Source: Lawsonibacter celer (GTDB taxonomy: Bacteria; Bacillota; Clostridia; Oscillospirales; Oscillospiraceae). Taken from it: a DNA stretch of 64,000 nucleotides. The notes below the pieces were generated by a model. The model was not told where the DNA came from. It worked only from the letters and a program-made list of their open reading frames with translations, and ran no database searches. The position numbers were made by a program, and so were the translations under genes. The first letter of the stretch is position 1, and every line of letters begins with the position of its first letter. The stretch spans positions 496,001 through 560,000 of the forward strand of contig NZ_JACOEA010000001.1 of assembly GCF_014281125.1 (NCBI RefSeq), read 5' to 3'. Below are positions 27,150 to 34,924 of this stretch, one piece after another.

Positions 27150-28106
27150 TCAGGCCTCTTTGTTCTGGGCGCTCATGGCCTGGTCAAAATGCTCGTTGAT
27201 CTGCTTGGTGAATTCCAGGGCCGCATTATAGCCCATCTTTTTGTGGCGGTTGTTCATGGCCGCAACCTCTACAATCACCGCCAGGTTGCGCCCCGGCTTG
27301 ACTGGCACGGTGAGCGAGGGGACCTGAACGTCCAGAATGGTGGTGTACAGGTTCTCCAGGCCCAGGCGGTCGTACATCGCCCCGTCCTTCCACTGCTCCA
27401 GGCTGATGACCATGTCGATCTCCGCCTCGTCCTTTACGGCGCTCATACCGAACAGGCGGCGCACATCAATGACGCCGATGCCGCGCAGCTCGATATAGTG
27501 GCGGATGAGCTCCGGCGCGGTCCCCATCAGACGATTGGCCGCAGTGCGCTTGATTTCCACCGCGTCGTCGGCGATGAGCCGGTGTCCGCGCTTGACCAAC
27601 TCAATCGCGGTCTCGCTCTTACCCACGCCGGACTCGCCCAGCAGAAGCACGCCCTCCCCGTAGACATCCACCAGCACCCCGTGCCGGGTAATCCGCGGGG
27701 ACAGATACCCCTTTAGGGAGGCAATGATAGAGCTCATGAAAGCGGAGGTGGTCTCCTGGCTGCGCAGGATGGTGCGGTCGTACTTCTCCGCCATTTCCAT
27801 GCACTCCGGGAACGGCTCCATCCCCCGGGAGATGACCAGCGCCGGGATGTTCTGACTGAGCAGCTGGTCAAAGCGCAACAGGCGCTCATCCGAGCTCAGG
27901 CCGGTGAGATAGGTGGTCTCCACACGGCCGATCACCTGCAGGCGCTTCGGGTCAAAGTAGTCAAAAAAGCCGGTCAGCTGCAGACCGGGCCGGTTGACGT
28001 TTTCCGTCCGGATGGGGCGGTCCTCATATCCTTCCGCTCCGCGCAGCACCTCCAGATTGAATTCCTGAATCAATTTTCCCAGCTTCACGCTGTAAAGGCT
28101 TTCCAT
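27150..28106 (-). CDS. hprK: HPr kinase/phosphorylase
   Basis: HprK phosphorylates HPr at Ser46 and so controls carbon catabolite repression. The Walker A motif is LLLGESGVGKSETAIEL, followed by KRGHRLIADDAVEI and the HprK signature IELRGIGVIDVRRLFG, then TVPVKPGRNLAVIVEVAAMNN. The ATG at 28106 has AGGAGG six bases upstream; the longer open frame before it carries the promoter. Length (318 aa) is normal. HPr itself is not in the window. Confidence 0.96.
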   Translation of the reverse strand: MESLYSVKLGKLIQEFNLEVLRGAEGYEDRPIRTENVNRPGLQLTGFFDYFDPKRLQVIGRVETTYLTGLSSDERLLRFDQLLSQNIPALVISRGMEPFPECMEMAEKYDRTILRSQETTSAFMSSIIASLKGYLSPRITRHGVLVDVYGEGVLLLGESGVGKSETAIELVKRGHRLIADDAVEIKRTAANRLMGTAPELIRHYIELRGIGVIDVRRLFGMSAVKDEAEIDMVISLEQWKDGAMYDRLGLENLYTTILDVQVPSLTVPVKPGRNLAVIVEVAAMNNRHKKMGYNAALEFTKQINEHFDQAMSAQNKEA

Positions 28107-28144
28107 AGCGCGCCTCCTTTTTCCTGTTGGGCCCTGTTGGGCAC

Positions 28145-28174
28145 AGTATAGCATTATTGGGATGGTTTTTGCAA
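28145..28174 (-). promoter_or_regulatory. Sigma-A promoter of hprK
   Basis: TTGCAA (28169-28174), an 18-base spacer and TATACT (28145-28150) read on the minus strand, about 40 bases before the hprK start. Confidence 0.7.
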
Positions 28175-28203
28175 TACATCTGGAAATTCCCGCTGCGCTT
28201 TTC

Positions 28204-28240
28204 CCCAAAAAAGAGACAGGAGCCAAACCGACTCCTGTCC
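28204..28240 (-). terminator. Terminator after the small membrane-protein gene
   Basis: The stem GACAGGAG / CTCCTGTC has a nine-base loop and is followed on the minus strand by TCTTTTTTGG. It separates the AT-rich gene pair from hprK. Confidence 0.85.
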
Positions 28241-28258
28241 CTAAATGACACTTAATCC

Positions 28259-28477
28259 TTATTCTGCTTCCGGCTCCTGTGTCTCCAGCGGCTTCAGAAG
28301 AATTTCCATCTCGTCCTGCAAAATTTTCCAGCGCTGGTCTAAATCAAAATAAGCTGTATCTATAACTCCGGAGATCGTATAAAGATCGTTCTTGATATTC
28401 TGAAGGCGGAGAAGACATACCACAAGCAGAAAAATAACAACAATATTAAGAATGCCTAAAAAAATATATTTCCCCAT
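28259..28477 (-). CDS. Small membrane protein with coiled tail (72 aa)
   Basis: MGKYIFLGILNIVVIFLLVVC forms one membrane helix (about 4-22). A hydrophilic, mildly amphipathic tail follows (RLQNIKNDLYTISGVIDTAY). GGGAGG lies six bases before the ATG. I do not recognise the family. It follows the secreted-protein gene at 28504 by 26 bases and shares its terminator, and both are AT-richer than the surrounding genes, which suggests joint transfer. Confidence 0.6.
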   Translation of the reverse strand: MGKYIFLGILNIVVIFLLVVCLLRLQNIKNDLYTISGVIDTAYFDLDQRWKILQDEMEILLKPLETQEPEAE

Positions 28478-28503
28478 CTATAGCCTCCCAACTATTTACC
28501 ATT

Positions 28504-29388
28504 TTAAATTTCTGTTTCAATCCCACTGGCTGTAATTTGTTTCTTTTTCCCCGCAATCTTATCTATACCGATATTTCCACTAAATGAAATATCAATCCCT
28601 CCCGAAGAGAGGCCCATAGAAGGAGCGCCAACGCCTACTGTCGTATGGGCATAGAGCCCCGCTACTTTGATATAACTAATTGTATTGTCAATGCCTGCTG
28701 CAAGGGAAATCGACACTTCAATACGCCCACTCTTGGCATAGGTGGTCACTTCCATTCCCCCATAAATCATAAATTGAGTCACGGGAAAGGAAATGTTGAT
28801 TCCGTTAAAATCAAGATTTGCTTCGCGTTCACCTGTTTTAGTAGCCAAAACAGCGGTTCCTGAGCAGTAATTAATTACGGAAGTATAACTTTTCATTGGG
28901 GCATCAACCGCATACCCTTGGGGATCAATCGCTTGCCATGCCATAGCGGCAGAATCTGTAAGGTAGATCAATGGTTGATGATCCCATTCCCATATATAGG
29001 AGAAAGTAAACATCTTTGTCCCCGTTGTACCTTTTATGATGTCACCTGTACAAGTTCTTGCTATAGCACGATATTCAGAGACAGAAAGCTCCTCCCCAGC
29101 CGCATATTTTTGTAGCAGTTCAATTTCCTCTGGCGTATATCCCATACTAGCAAGCTGGGTATTTGTCATTTCCGAACGTTCATCCAAAGCTACATAAAAT
29201 TCCCCAACTATTACCTGTACCTCTGCCGGCTCCAATGCAAGCTCTTCCAATTCAGTATCTGATAGTTGGGTCAGAGTCTGGATATAATCGAATTCGTTCA
29301 CTATATAGGCTTCCTGATCCTTTATCATCTGTGGTTCCGATGCGGAGGCATTTAGTGAGAGCATGGTTATCACCAAAGGAAGAGTCAA
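28504..29388 (-). CDS. Secreted hypothetical protein with a frameshift at its start codon (294 aa)
   Basis: The open frame starts only at a TTG (29388), but a better gene start lies just upstream: AAGGAG, seven bases, then ATG at 29417. That ATG is one base out of phase. If one A were added to the AA after it, the protein would open MKGKKFVSLILTLPLVITML, a perfect signal peptide that runs straight into the open frame (SLNASASEP). The mature part has an acidic helical section (LTQLSDTELEELAL, YTPEEIELLQKYAAGEELSV) and a beta-rich C-terminal half with many Gly and Ser. Family is unknown. It is either a recent frameshift, a sequencing error or a phase-variable start. Base use is AT-richer than its neighbours. 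Confidence 0.6.
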   Translation of the reverse strand: MTLPLVITMLSLNASASEPQMIKDQEAYIVNEFDYIQTLTQLSDTELEELALEPAEVQVIVGEFYVALDERSEMTNTQLASMGYTPEEIELLQKYAAGEELSVSEYRAIARTCTGDIIKGTTGTKMFTFSYIWEWDHQPLIYLTDSAAMAWQAIDPQGYAVDAPMKSYTSVINYCSGTAVLATKTGEREANLDFNGINISFPVTQFMIYGGMEVTTYAKSGRIEVSISLAAGIDNTISYIKVAGLYAHTTVGVGAPSMGLSSGGIDISFSGNIGIDKIAGKKKQITASGIETEI

Positions 29389-29677
29389 AATAAGAGAAAC
29401 AAATTTTTTGCCTTCATACTAAATCTCCTTTCCATTGCATACAAAACCTGCCACAGACATCTGCTCTCAATGCTTATTTTTCGTGACTGCTTCTCCTAAT
29501 CACCACATTGGAACCACCCCTCTAACTTTTATCAATCAGGGAAAAGGAAACGATTCAGGCGTCCGCATTTTTGTTTTGCGGAATAGTTGCTATTTTTCCA
29601 AGCTTATTTTACCATAATTTTGGTTATAATGCCACTGTTTTCTTTCGGAATTCAACTTATATTTTTCAAAATAACCC

Positions 29678-29706
29678 TTGCATTTTTCCGCCATCTCTGC
29701 TATTAT
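29678..29706 (+). promoter_or_regulatory. Sigma-A promoter of rpmB
   Basis: TTGCAT (29678-29683), 17 bases and TATTAT (29701-29706). The rest of the 340-base gap 29418-29758 is AT-rich and shows nothing else certain. Confidence 0.75.
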
Positions 29707-29758
29707 ATCATTCGATGCTTTGTAAAGCGTATCCTGACGAGCGAGGAGGTATAAGCGA

Positions 29759-29947
29759 ATGGCCAAATGTGAATTTTGCGATAAGGGCGTTGTGTTCGGC
29801 ATCCAGGTTTCCCACTCTCACCGCCGCTCCAACCGTCCCTGGAAGCCCAACGTGAAGCGCGTCAAGGCGATTGTCAACGGCACGCCCAAGCATGTGTATG
29901 TGTGCACCAGATGCCTCCGTTCGGGTAAGGTCACCCGCGCTGTATAA
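29759..29947 (+). CDS. rpmB: 50S ribosomal protein L28
   Basis: The 62-aa protein matches L28: MAKCEFCDKGVVFGIQVSHS, HRRSNRPWKPNVKRVKA and a C-terminal CTRCLRSGKV. Both CxxC pairs are kept, so this is the zinc-binding (C+) form. GGAGG lies nine bases upstream. It is monocistronic between a good promoter and terminator. Confidence 0.97.
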   Translation: MAKCEFCDKGVVFGIQVSHSHRRSNRPWKPNVKRVKAIVNGTPKHVYVCTRCLRSGKVTRAV

Positions 29948-29954
29948 GCCAAAT

Positions 29955-29990
29955 AAAAAAGACGTACCGCTTTTGCGGTACGTCTTTTTT
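29955..29990. terminator. Bidirectional terminator between rpmB and proC
   Basis: A 16-bp perfect stem AAAAAAGACGTACCGC / GCGGTACGTCTTTTTT with loop TTTT lies between the converging genes. Confidence 0.92.
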
Positions 29991-29994
29991 TCGT

Positions 29995-30831
29995 TTATTT
30001 CCCCAGCTCCAGATTTTTGTGATAGGCGTCCACCACCGCTTCAATGGCAGCAGAACGGAACCCATGGCGCTCCAGCGCAGCCACGCCGGCGATGGTGGAG
30101 CCGCCGGGGGAACACACCGCGTCCTTCAGGGCACCTGGGTGTTCGCCACTCTCCAGCACCATGGCTGCCGCGCCCATCACCATCTGAGCCGCGTATACCT
30201 GCGCCTGCTGGCGGGGCAGGCCCACCAGCACGCCTCCGTCGGCCAGCGCTTCAATCAATTGATAGACATAGGCCGGTCCGCAGCCCGCCACAGCGGTGAA
30301 TTGGTCCATCAAATGCTCGGCAATGCGCTCCACGCGGCCTGCCTTGGACAAAATCCGCTCCACCCCGGACAGGTGCTCTTCTCCCTCTCCGGTGAGCGCC
30401 AGCATCCCCTGCCCAATGGCCGCGCAAGTATTGGGCATCACCCGCAGCACTGGAACCGGGAAGCCCAGCCCAGCCAACCAGCCCTGAATCGATTCGATCT
30501 GTACGCCCGCGGCAATGGAGACCAGCACCTTCTCCTCTCCCCTGGCATGGCACTGGCTCAGTGTGCCGTTCAGCGCCTGAACAACCCCGCCGAGGACCTG
30601 CGGCTTCACACATAAAAAGATGTACCGGGCGCTCTGAACCGCCTCTTCATTGCTCTGGGCCACAGCACAGCCCAACTCTGCGGCCAAAGTCTCAGCCTTG
30701 CGCTGCGACCCGTCTGCAATCACAACCTGCTCCGGGCCAATCGCCCGGCAGGCCGCCCGGATCAGAGCGCCGCCCATATTGCCAGCGCCCACAAACGCCG
30801 CTGTTTTCACATGAACCACTTCCTTATCCAT
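29995..30831 (-). CDS. proC: Pyrroline-5-carboxylate reductase
   Basis: ProC makes proline from pyrroline-5-carboxylate with NAD(P)H. The Rossmann motif is AAFVGAGNMGGALIRAA, followed by FLCVKPQVL, VLRVMPNTCAAIGQGM and the C-terminal signature SPGGSTIAGVAALERHGFRSA. Length (278 aa) is normal. No other proline genes are near. Confidence 0.95.
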   Translation of the reverse strand: MDKEVVHVKTAAFVGAGNMGGALIRAACRAIGPEQVVIADGSQRKAETLAAELGCAVAQSNEEAVQSARYIFLCVKPQVLGGVVQALNGTLSQCHARGEEKVLVSIAAGVQIESIQGWLAGLGFPVPVLRVMPNTCAAIGQGMLALTGEGEEHLSGVERILSKAGRVERIAEHLMDQFTAVAGCGPAYVYQLIEALADGGVLVGLPRQQAQVYAAQMVMGAAAMVLESGEHPGALKDAVCSPGGSTIAGVAALERHGFRSAAIEAVVDAYHKNLELGK

Positions 30832-30860
30832 TGTGCCGCTCCCCTGCGGCGATTACTGTT

Positions 30861-30889
30861 ATTTTAGCACGGTAACAGAGAAAGCGCAA
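30861..30889 (-). promoter_or_regulatory. Promoter of proC overlapping the SLH terminator
   Basis: TTGCGC (30884-30889), 17 bases and TAAAAT (30861-30866) on the minus strand. The -35 lies inside the left arm of the terminator that ends the upstream operon. Confidence 0.55.
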
Positions 30890-30928
30890 TGGCTGTACAC
30901 AGGGCTGTACGGCCATTGCGCTTTCTCT
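30877..30928 (-). terminator. Terminator of the exporter-SLH operon
   Basis: A 17-bp stem (30877-30893 with 30912-30928) abuts the stop codon of the SLH gene. The minus-strand side is followed by GTTACCG, so the T-run is weak, but the stem is long and perfect. Confidence 0.65.
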
Positions 30929-32974
30929 TTATTCGGTTTCAATCACGCGGACCACCGCGTCGCTGCCCAAACTGCCGCTGTAGTAGACAGCAAAGGTATC
31001 GGAATAGGATTTTGCCGCCTCTAGGGTCGTCCAAAGCCCGGTATCGCTGTTATATACCTCCACCTCGTCACTGATGGGTACACGTACCCCGTCCACAACG
31101 ACCGCGTCGCTGCCATCAAACGCGGAGCGGGATATTTCCCTTGATTCTGTCAGGGTAATTACCTTGACAGCCTTCCCCTCGCCGCTGACTGCGACGCCGC
31201 CCACCGCGCCATCTTTAAAGGTGGCGCCGGTAATATAGGTTTGGCCGGTTCCCTGGCTGTTCTCTACCGTAACCGTGCGGTTGGTATAGGTCAGCTGGCC
31301 GCTGCCGCCGCTCTGTTCCCCGGCGTCTAAAATTCCATAGGTATAGGCACTGCCCGTTACGTCGTTCAGCAGGAGCACATGGACCTTTCCCTGGCTGTCT
31401 GTGGCATAAAAGTCAATCTTGGAGTTGCTTATCGTATCCACCAGAATGTCGTCCAGATCAATCTGCACCACTGTACTGTTTCCAGCCCGCTCATACACTG
31501 CGATCTGATCGGAGAGCTGGATGCTGCCCAACGTCCCCGCGGCCAGATCCAATTTTCCAGGAGCGCTGGCCGATACCGACGAGAGGGTCAGCTTACCCTT
31601 CTGAGCCGCAGTCACCCGCACCAGCTCGCCCACCTGGGCGCTGCTGCTACTGTATAGCTCCCCGGATGCGGTCAGCCCGCAGGAGAGCTTTACCTGGGCA
31701 CTGCTGCTGCCGACACTGGTGACCACGCCGTACTGCTCCACCTTGACCGAGGAGGCGGAGAAGGCGGACACCACCTCTCCGTCTCCGTTCAGTGTGACCG
31801 TGATTCTGCTGCCCACGCTGAGCCCGGAAAGGCTGCTCAGCGCCGTATCGTCCACCTCCAGCTCGATCCCCAAAAGCACAATGGTGCTGGGCGAACCGGT
31901 GTTCGGCGAAGCGCTCTCATAATAGCCGGTCAGCATCACACCATCATAGGTCGTGCTCTCGGAGGCCACCACCAGCTCCACACTGCCTGAGGAGCCGTAA
32001 TAAAGAAGCAGTTTGGCGCGGTTTTCCAGGTCATACCACTTCATTCCATAGGTGCTTACTTCCTCATCCATAACCAAAACCGCGCTACTAGGAACGGTAT
32101 ATTTTGTTCCGCTACTGTCGGTGACGCCGCTGGAGTCCGCCTCACCGTTGAGAATTTCCTTGTAGCGGCTCTCATCCGGAATAAATCCGCTGACCTTTCC
32201 GGACTGATTGAGCAGCAGAGTCCCCCTTCGGCCCACCAGGGCTTCCGAAAGCTGCTTCGCCTGGTCATAATAAGTCAGCGTGCCGTTTGCATAGATCAGC
32301 GCACTACCGTCGTCCTGGGCGTCGTTATCCATGAGTACGGCATCCCCCACCGTGGAAGCGGCCAGCACCTGCGCGTAATCCTTCCCATCCGCCGTGGGCA
32401 GGTTCAGCATCTGGCAGAGCAGAAGGGCGGCCTCACCCCGGGTCATGCTGTGAGAGGATGTCCGGTCGATTCCATCCAGCAAGCCCAGCCCCTGCGCTTT
32501 CTCCAAATAATCCTCGGGCCAGAACGGGCCAATGTGGTCGTTGGAATAGCCCAGAAGATGCAGGACAATGGTGGCCGCCTGGGCCGTGGTAACCGGATCG
32601 TCGGGCCCAAAGGTTCCATTTCCATAGCCGGACACCAGGCCCTCCTCATAGGCCAAATTGACGTAGGACGCCGCCCAGTGGGAGGCCGGCACATCAGAGA
32701 AAAGTGTCCGGTAGGCGCTCCCCTTCACCTGGTCTGCGTGGCCCTCGACCAGCACAGCCAGCTTACAGAACTGGGCCCTGGTCAGGGTATCGTTGGGGTG
32801 ATAGCCCCCGTCCGAATAGCCGTCTACAATGCCCAGGCCGGAGAGCACCTCCACCGCCTCCGCCACATCGGCGCCTGTCACGTCGGAAAAGGCCAGGGCG
32901 GAGGGGATAAAGGCGGCAATCACCCCCAGGCAGACTGCCGCTGCCAGAAGCAGCGTCACAACTCGGTGTTTCAT
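30929..32974 (-). CDS. S-layer homology domain surface protein (681 aa)
   Basis: A signal peptide (1-28) is followed by three SLH repeats (about 29-195): FSDVTGADVAEAVEVLSGLG, LFSDVPASHWAASYVNLAYE and FWPEDYLEKAQGLGLLDGID, with typical NDTLTRAQF and DDPVTTAQAATI motifs. The remaining 480 residues are beta-rich, Ser/Gly/Val-heavy, with repeats of an OB-like or stalk type and no catalytic motif I know. AGGAGG precedes the ATG, which lies 23 bases past the permease gene. It therefore looks like the last gene of the exporter operon and may work with it at the cell wall. Confidence 0.85.
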   Translation of the reverse strand: MKHRVVTLLLAAAVCLGVIAAFIPSALAFSDVTGADVAEAVEVLSGLGIVDGYSDGGYHPNDTLTRAQFCKLAVLVEGHADQVKGSAYRTLFSDVPASHWAASYVNLAYEEGLVSGYGNGTFGPDDPVTTAQAATIVLHLLGYSNDHIGPFWPEDYLEKAQGLGLLDGIDRTSSHSMTRGEAALLLCQMLNLPTADGKDYAQVLAASTVGDAVLMDNDAQDDGSALIYANGTLTYYDQAKQLSEALVGRRGTLLLNQSGKVSGFIPDESRYKEILNGEADSSGVTDSSGTKYTVPSSAVLVMDEEVSTYGMKWYDLENRAKLLLYYGSSGSVELVVASESTTYDGVMLTGYYESASPNTGSPSTIVLLGIELEVDDTALSSLSGLSVGSRITVTLNGDGEVVSAFSASSVKVEQYGVVTSVGSSSAQVKLSCGLTASGELYSSSSAQVGELVRVTAAQKGKLTLSSVSASAPGKLDLAAGTLGSIQLSDQIAVYERAGNSTVVQIDLDDILVDTISNSKIDFYATDSQGKVHVLLLNDVTGSAYTYGILDAGEQSGGSGQLTYTNRTVTVENSQGTGQTYITGATFKDGAVGGVAVSGEGKAVKVITLTESREISRSAFDGSDAVVVDGVRVPISDEVEVYNSDTGLWTTLEAAKSYSDTFAVYYSGSLGSDAVVRVIETE

Positions 32975-32997
32975 GGTTCAAATCCTCCTATTTCTGT

Positions 32998-34179
32998 TTA
33001 ATCCGCCCGCAGGGCGTCTACCGGCTGGAGATTCGATGCCTTGAGCGCCGGATAGATCCCAAAGATCATCCCAATGGCGACGGAGAAGGCAAACGCGCCT
33101 GCGGTCACCAAGGTGTTCGGGAACAAAATCAGATCATACATCACTTTCCCCAAAATGGCCGAAAGCAGATAACCAAGAGCGATTCCGATCAATCCCCCCA
33201 TGGCGCTCAGGATTGCCGCCTCCAGCAGAAATTGACCGATAATCTCCCCCCGCGGCGCGCCGATGGACTTCTTGATTCCGATCTCCCGAGTGCGCTCAGT
33301 CACGGTAACCAGCATGATATTCATAATGCCGATCCCGCCCACCAGAAGGGCAATGGAGGCGATCCCGCCCAACACAACGGAGAGCGAGGTCATTTCATCG
33401 TTTGACTCTGTCATGGCGGAATTGCCGTCCTCCAGGCTGTACTCCCCCACCGCTGTATCAATCGTTTCATTCAGGTAGGACGTAAGCTTATTTATGACAG
33501 TATCCATGTCGTTGGAGGTCTTTACCTTTAAGATGATGTTATTGATCTGGTCGGAGAGCAGGATCTCCCGGTTGGCGGAATAGGGAATGACTACCGCGTC
33601 ATCCATGGAGTCCTCCACGCCGCCGTCCTTCTGGTAATAGGTCCCCACCACCAGGAAGGGATATCCGCCGATGGTCACGGTCTTTCCCACCGGGTCGCTG
33701 TACTGAAACAGGCTGTCCGCCAAATAGGAGCCCAGCACGCAGACCAGGCTTCGGTTTTCAATATCCTGAGTAACGATGTCTCTCCCCGACTCCAGGGTAT
33801 AGTTATAGCAGGTGGAAAACTGATCGGAACCGAAATAGACGGTGGAACTGTCGATGGTGGTTCCGCCATACTGCAGCGGCAGTGAGGTGGACAGATCGGG
33901 CGTAACCCCCTCCACCCAGTCCGACAGATCATTGTTTCCGTACTCATAGAGCTGGCCCATCACATTCGAGGCACGGGTTGCGTCGTACCAAGAGACCTGT
34001 ACCGTGACTTTATTGACGCCCATCTTTTCATAATAGGCGGTCATATCGCTGTTGTAGCCCGTCACCATGGCCACCAGCACCAGCACGGCGGTGACGCCAA
34101 TGATAATCCCCAGCATAGTTAGGAAGGAGCGCCCCTTTTTCTCCGTGATGGAGTCCAGGGCCATGCGAAGCGAGTTCAC
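32998..34179 (-). CDS. MacB-type ABC transporter permease
   Basis: The protein (393 aa) has the MacB/FtsX plan: one N-terminal membrane helix (FLTMLGIIIGVTAVLVLVAM), a large extracellular MacB periplasmic-core domain, and three C-terminal helices starting GGIASIALLVGGIGIMNIML with the typical VTERTREIGIKKSIGAPRGE coupling segment. It overlaps the ATPase gene by four bases. Such transporters pump peptides, drugs or lipoproteins by a mechanotransmission cycle. Confidence 0.93.
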   Translation of the reverse strand: MNSLRMALDSITEKKGRSFLTMLGIIIGVTAVLVLVAMVTGYNSDMTAYYEKMGVNKVTVQVSWYDATRASNVMGQLYEYGNNDLSDWVEGVTPDLSTSLPLQYGGTTIDSSTVYFGSDQFSTCYNYTLESGRDIVTQDIENRSLVCVLGSYLADSLFQYSDPVGKTVTIGGYPFLVVGTYYQKDGGVEDSMDDAVVIPYSANREILLSDQINNIILKVKTSNDMDTVINKLTSYLNETIDTAVGEYSLEDGNSAMTESNDEMTSLSVVLGGIASIALLVGGIGIMNIMLVTVTERTREIGIKKSIGAPRGEIIGQFLLEAAILSAMGGLIGIALGYLLSAILGKVMYDLILFPNTLVTAGAFAFSVAIGMIFGIYPALKASNLQPVDALRAD

Positions 34180-34907
34180 GCGCCCTTCACCCCCGCCGCA
34201 GCCTCAGCCGGAACCAGAATGCCGTCCCACAGGCTGTCATGGACAATATGGCCGTCCATCACCCGGATGGTGCGGTCAGCCTGAGCGGCGATGCCGTTAT
34301 CGTGAGTAATAAGGATGACCGTGGTGCCCTTGGCATTGAGCTGCCGCATCAGAGAGAGCACCTGGGCGCCAGTCTTAGAGTCCAGGGCGCCGGTGGGCTC
34401 GTCTGCCATCAGGATGGGGGATCGGGTGGCCATGGCCCTGGCGATGGCCACCCGCTGCTGCTGGCCGCCGGAGAGCTGGGAGGGTTTGTTTTCCGCCTTG
34501 GAGGAGATCTCCACCTCTTCCAGGGCGGCCAGGGCCCGCTCCTTCCGTTCGGCCAGGGGGATGTGCTGGTAGGTCATCGGAAGGGCCACGTTTTCCCACA
34601 CCTTCAGGGATGGGATCAGGTTATAGCCCTGGATAATAAAGCTGATGCGGCGGGAGCGCAGCTCAGACAGCTCCCGCTCGCTTTTTTGGCTCACCGGGTT
34701 GCCGTCCAGCAGGTACTCTCCCCGTGTGGATATGTCCAGACAACCCAGAATATTCATCATGGTGGATTTTCCGGAGCCGGATGTGCCGATGATCGCCACA
34801 AACTCCCCGCTGTTGATGGTCAGGGTGACGCCGTCCAGCGCGTTGACCTGGTTTTCCTGTCCCTCGTTATAGATCTTATAGACGTCCTTCAATTCAATCA
34901 GGCTCAC
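34176..34907 (-). CDS. ABC transporter ATP-binding protein, MacB/LolD type
   Basis: Walker A is [18 protein letters not shown], the signature is [16 protein letters not shown] and Walker B is [20 protein letters not shown]. The Q-loop and H-loop (LITHD) are present. At 243 aa it is a single ATPase domain that dimerises and drives the adjacent permease. Confidence 0.95.
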   Translation of the reverse strand: MSLIELKDVYKIYNEGQENQVNALDGVTLTINSGEFVAIIGTSGSGKSTMMNILGCLDISTRGEYLLDGNPVSQKSERELSELRSRRISFIIQGYNLIPSLKVWENVALPMTYQHIPLAERKERALAALEEVEISSKAENKPSQLSGGQQQRVAIARAMATRSPILMADEPTGALDSKTGAQVLSLMRQLNAKGTTVILITHDNGIAAQADRTIRVMDGHIVHDSLWDGILVPAEAAAGVKGA

Positions 34908-34924
34908 ATTTCTGCCCTCCTTAT

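Noticed and set aside
29590..29802. 70-codon minus-strand ORF opposite the rpmB start
   Set aside because: It covers the rpmB promoter, RBS and first codons on the other strand and has no RBS; L28 is certain.
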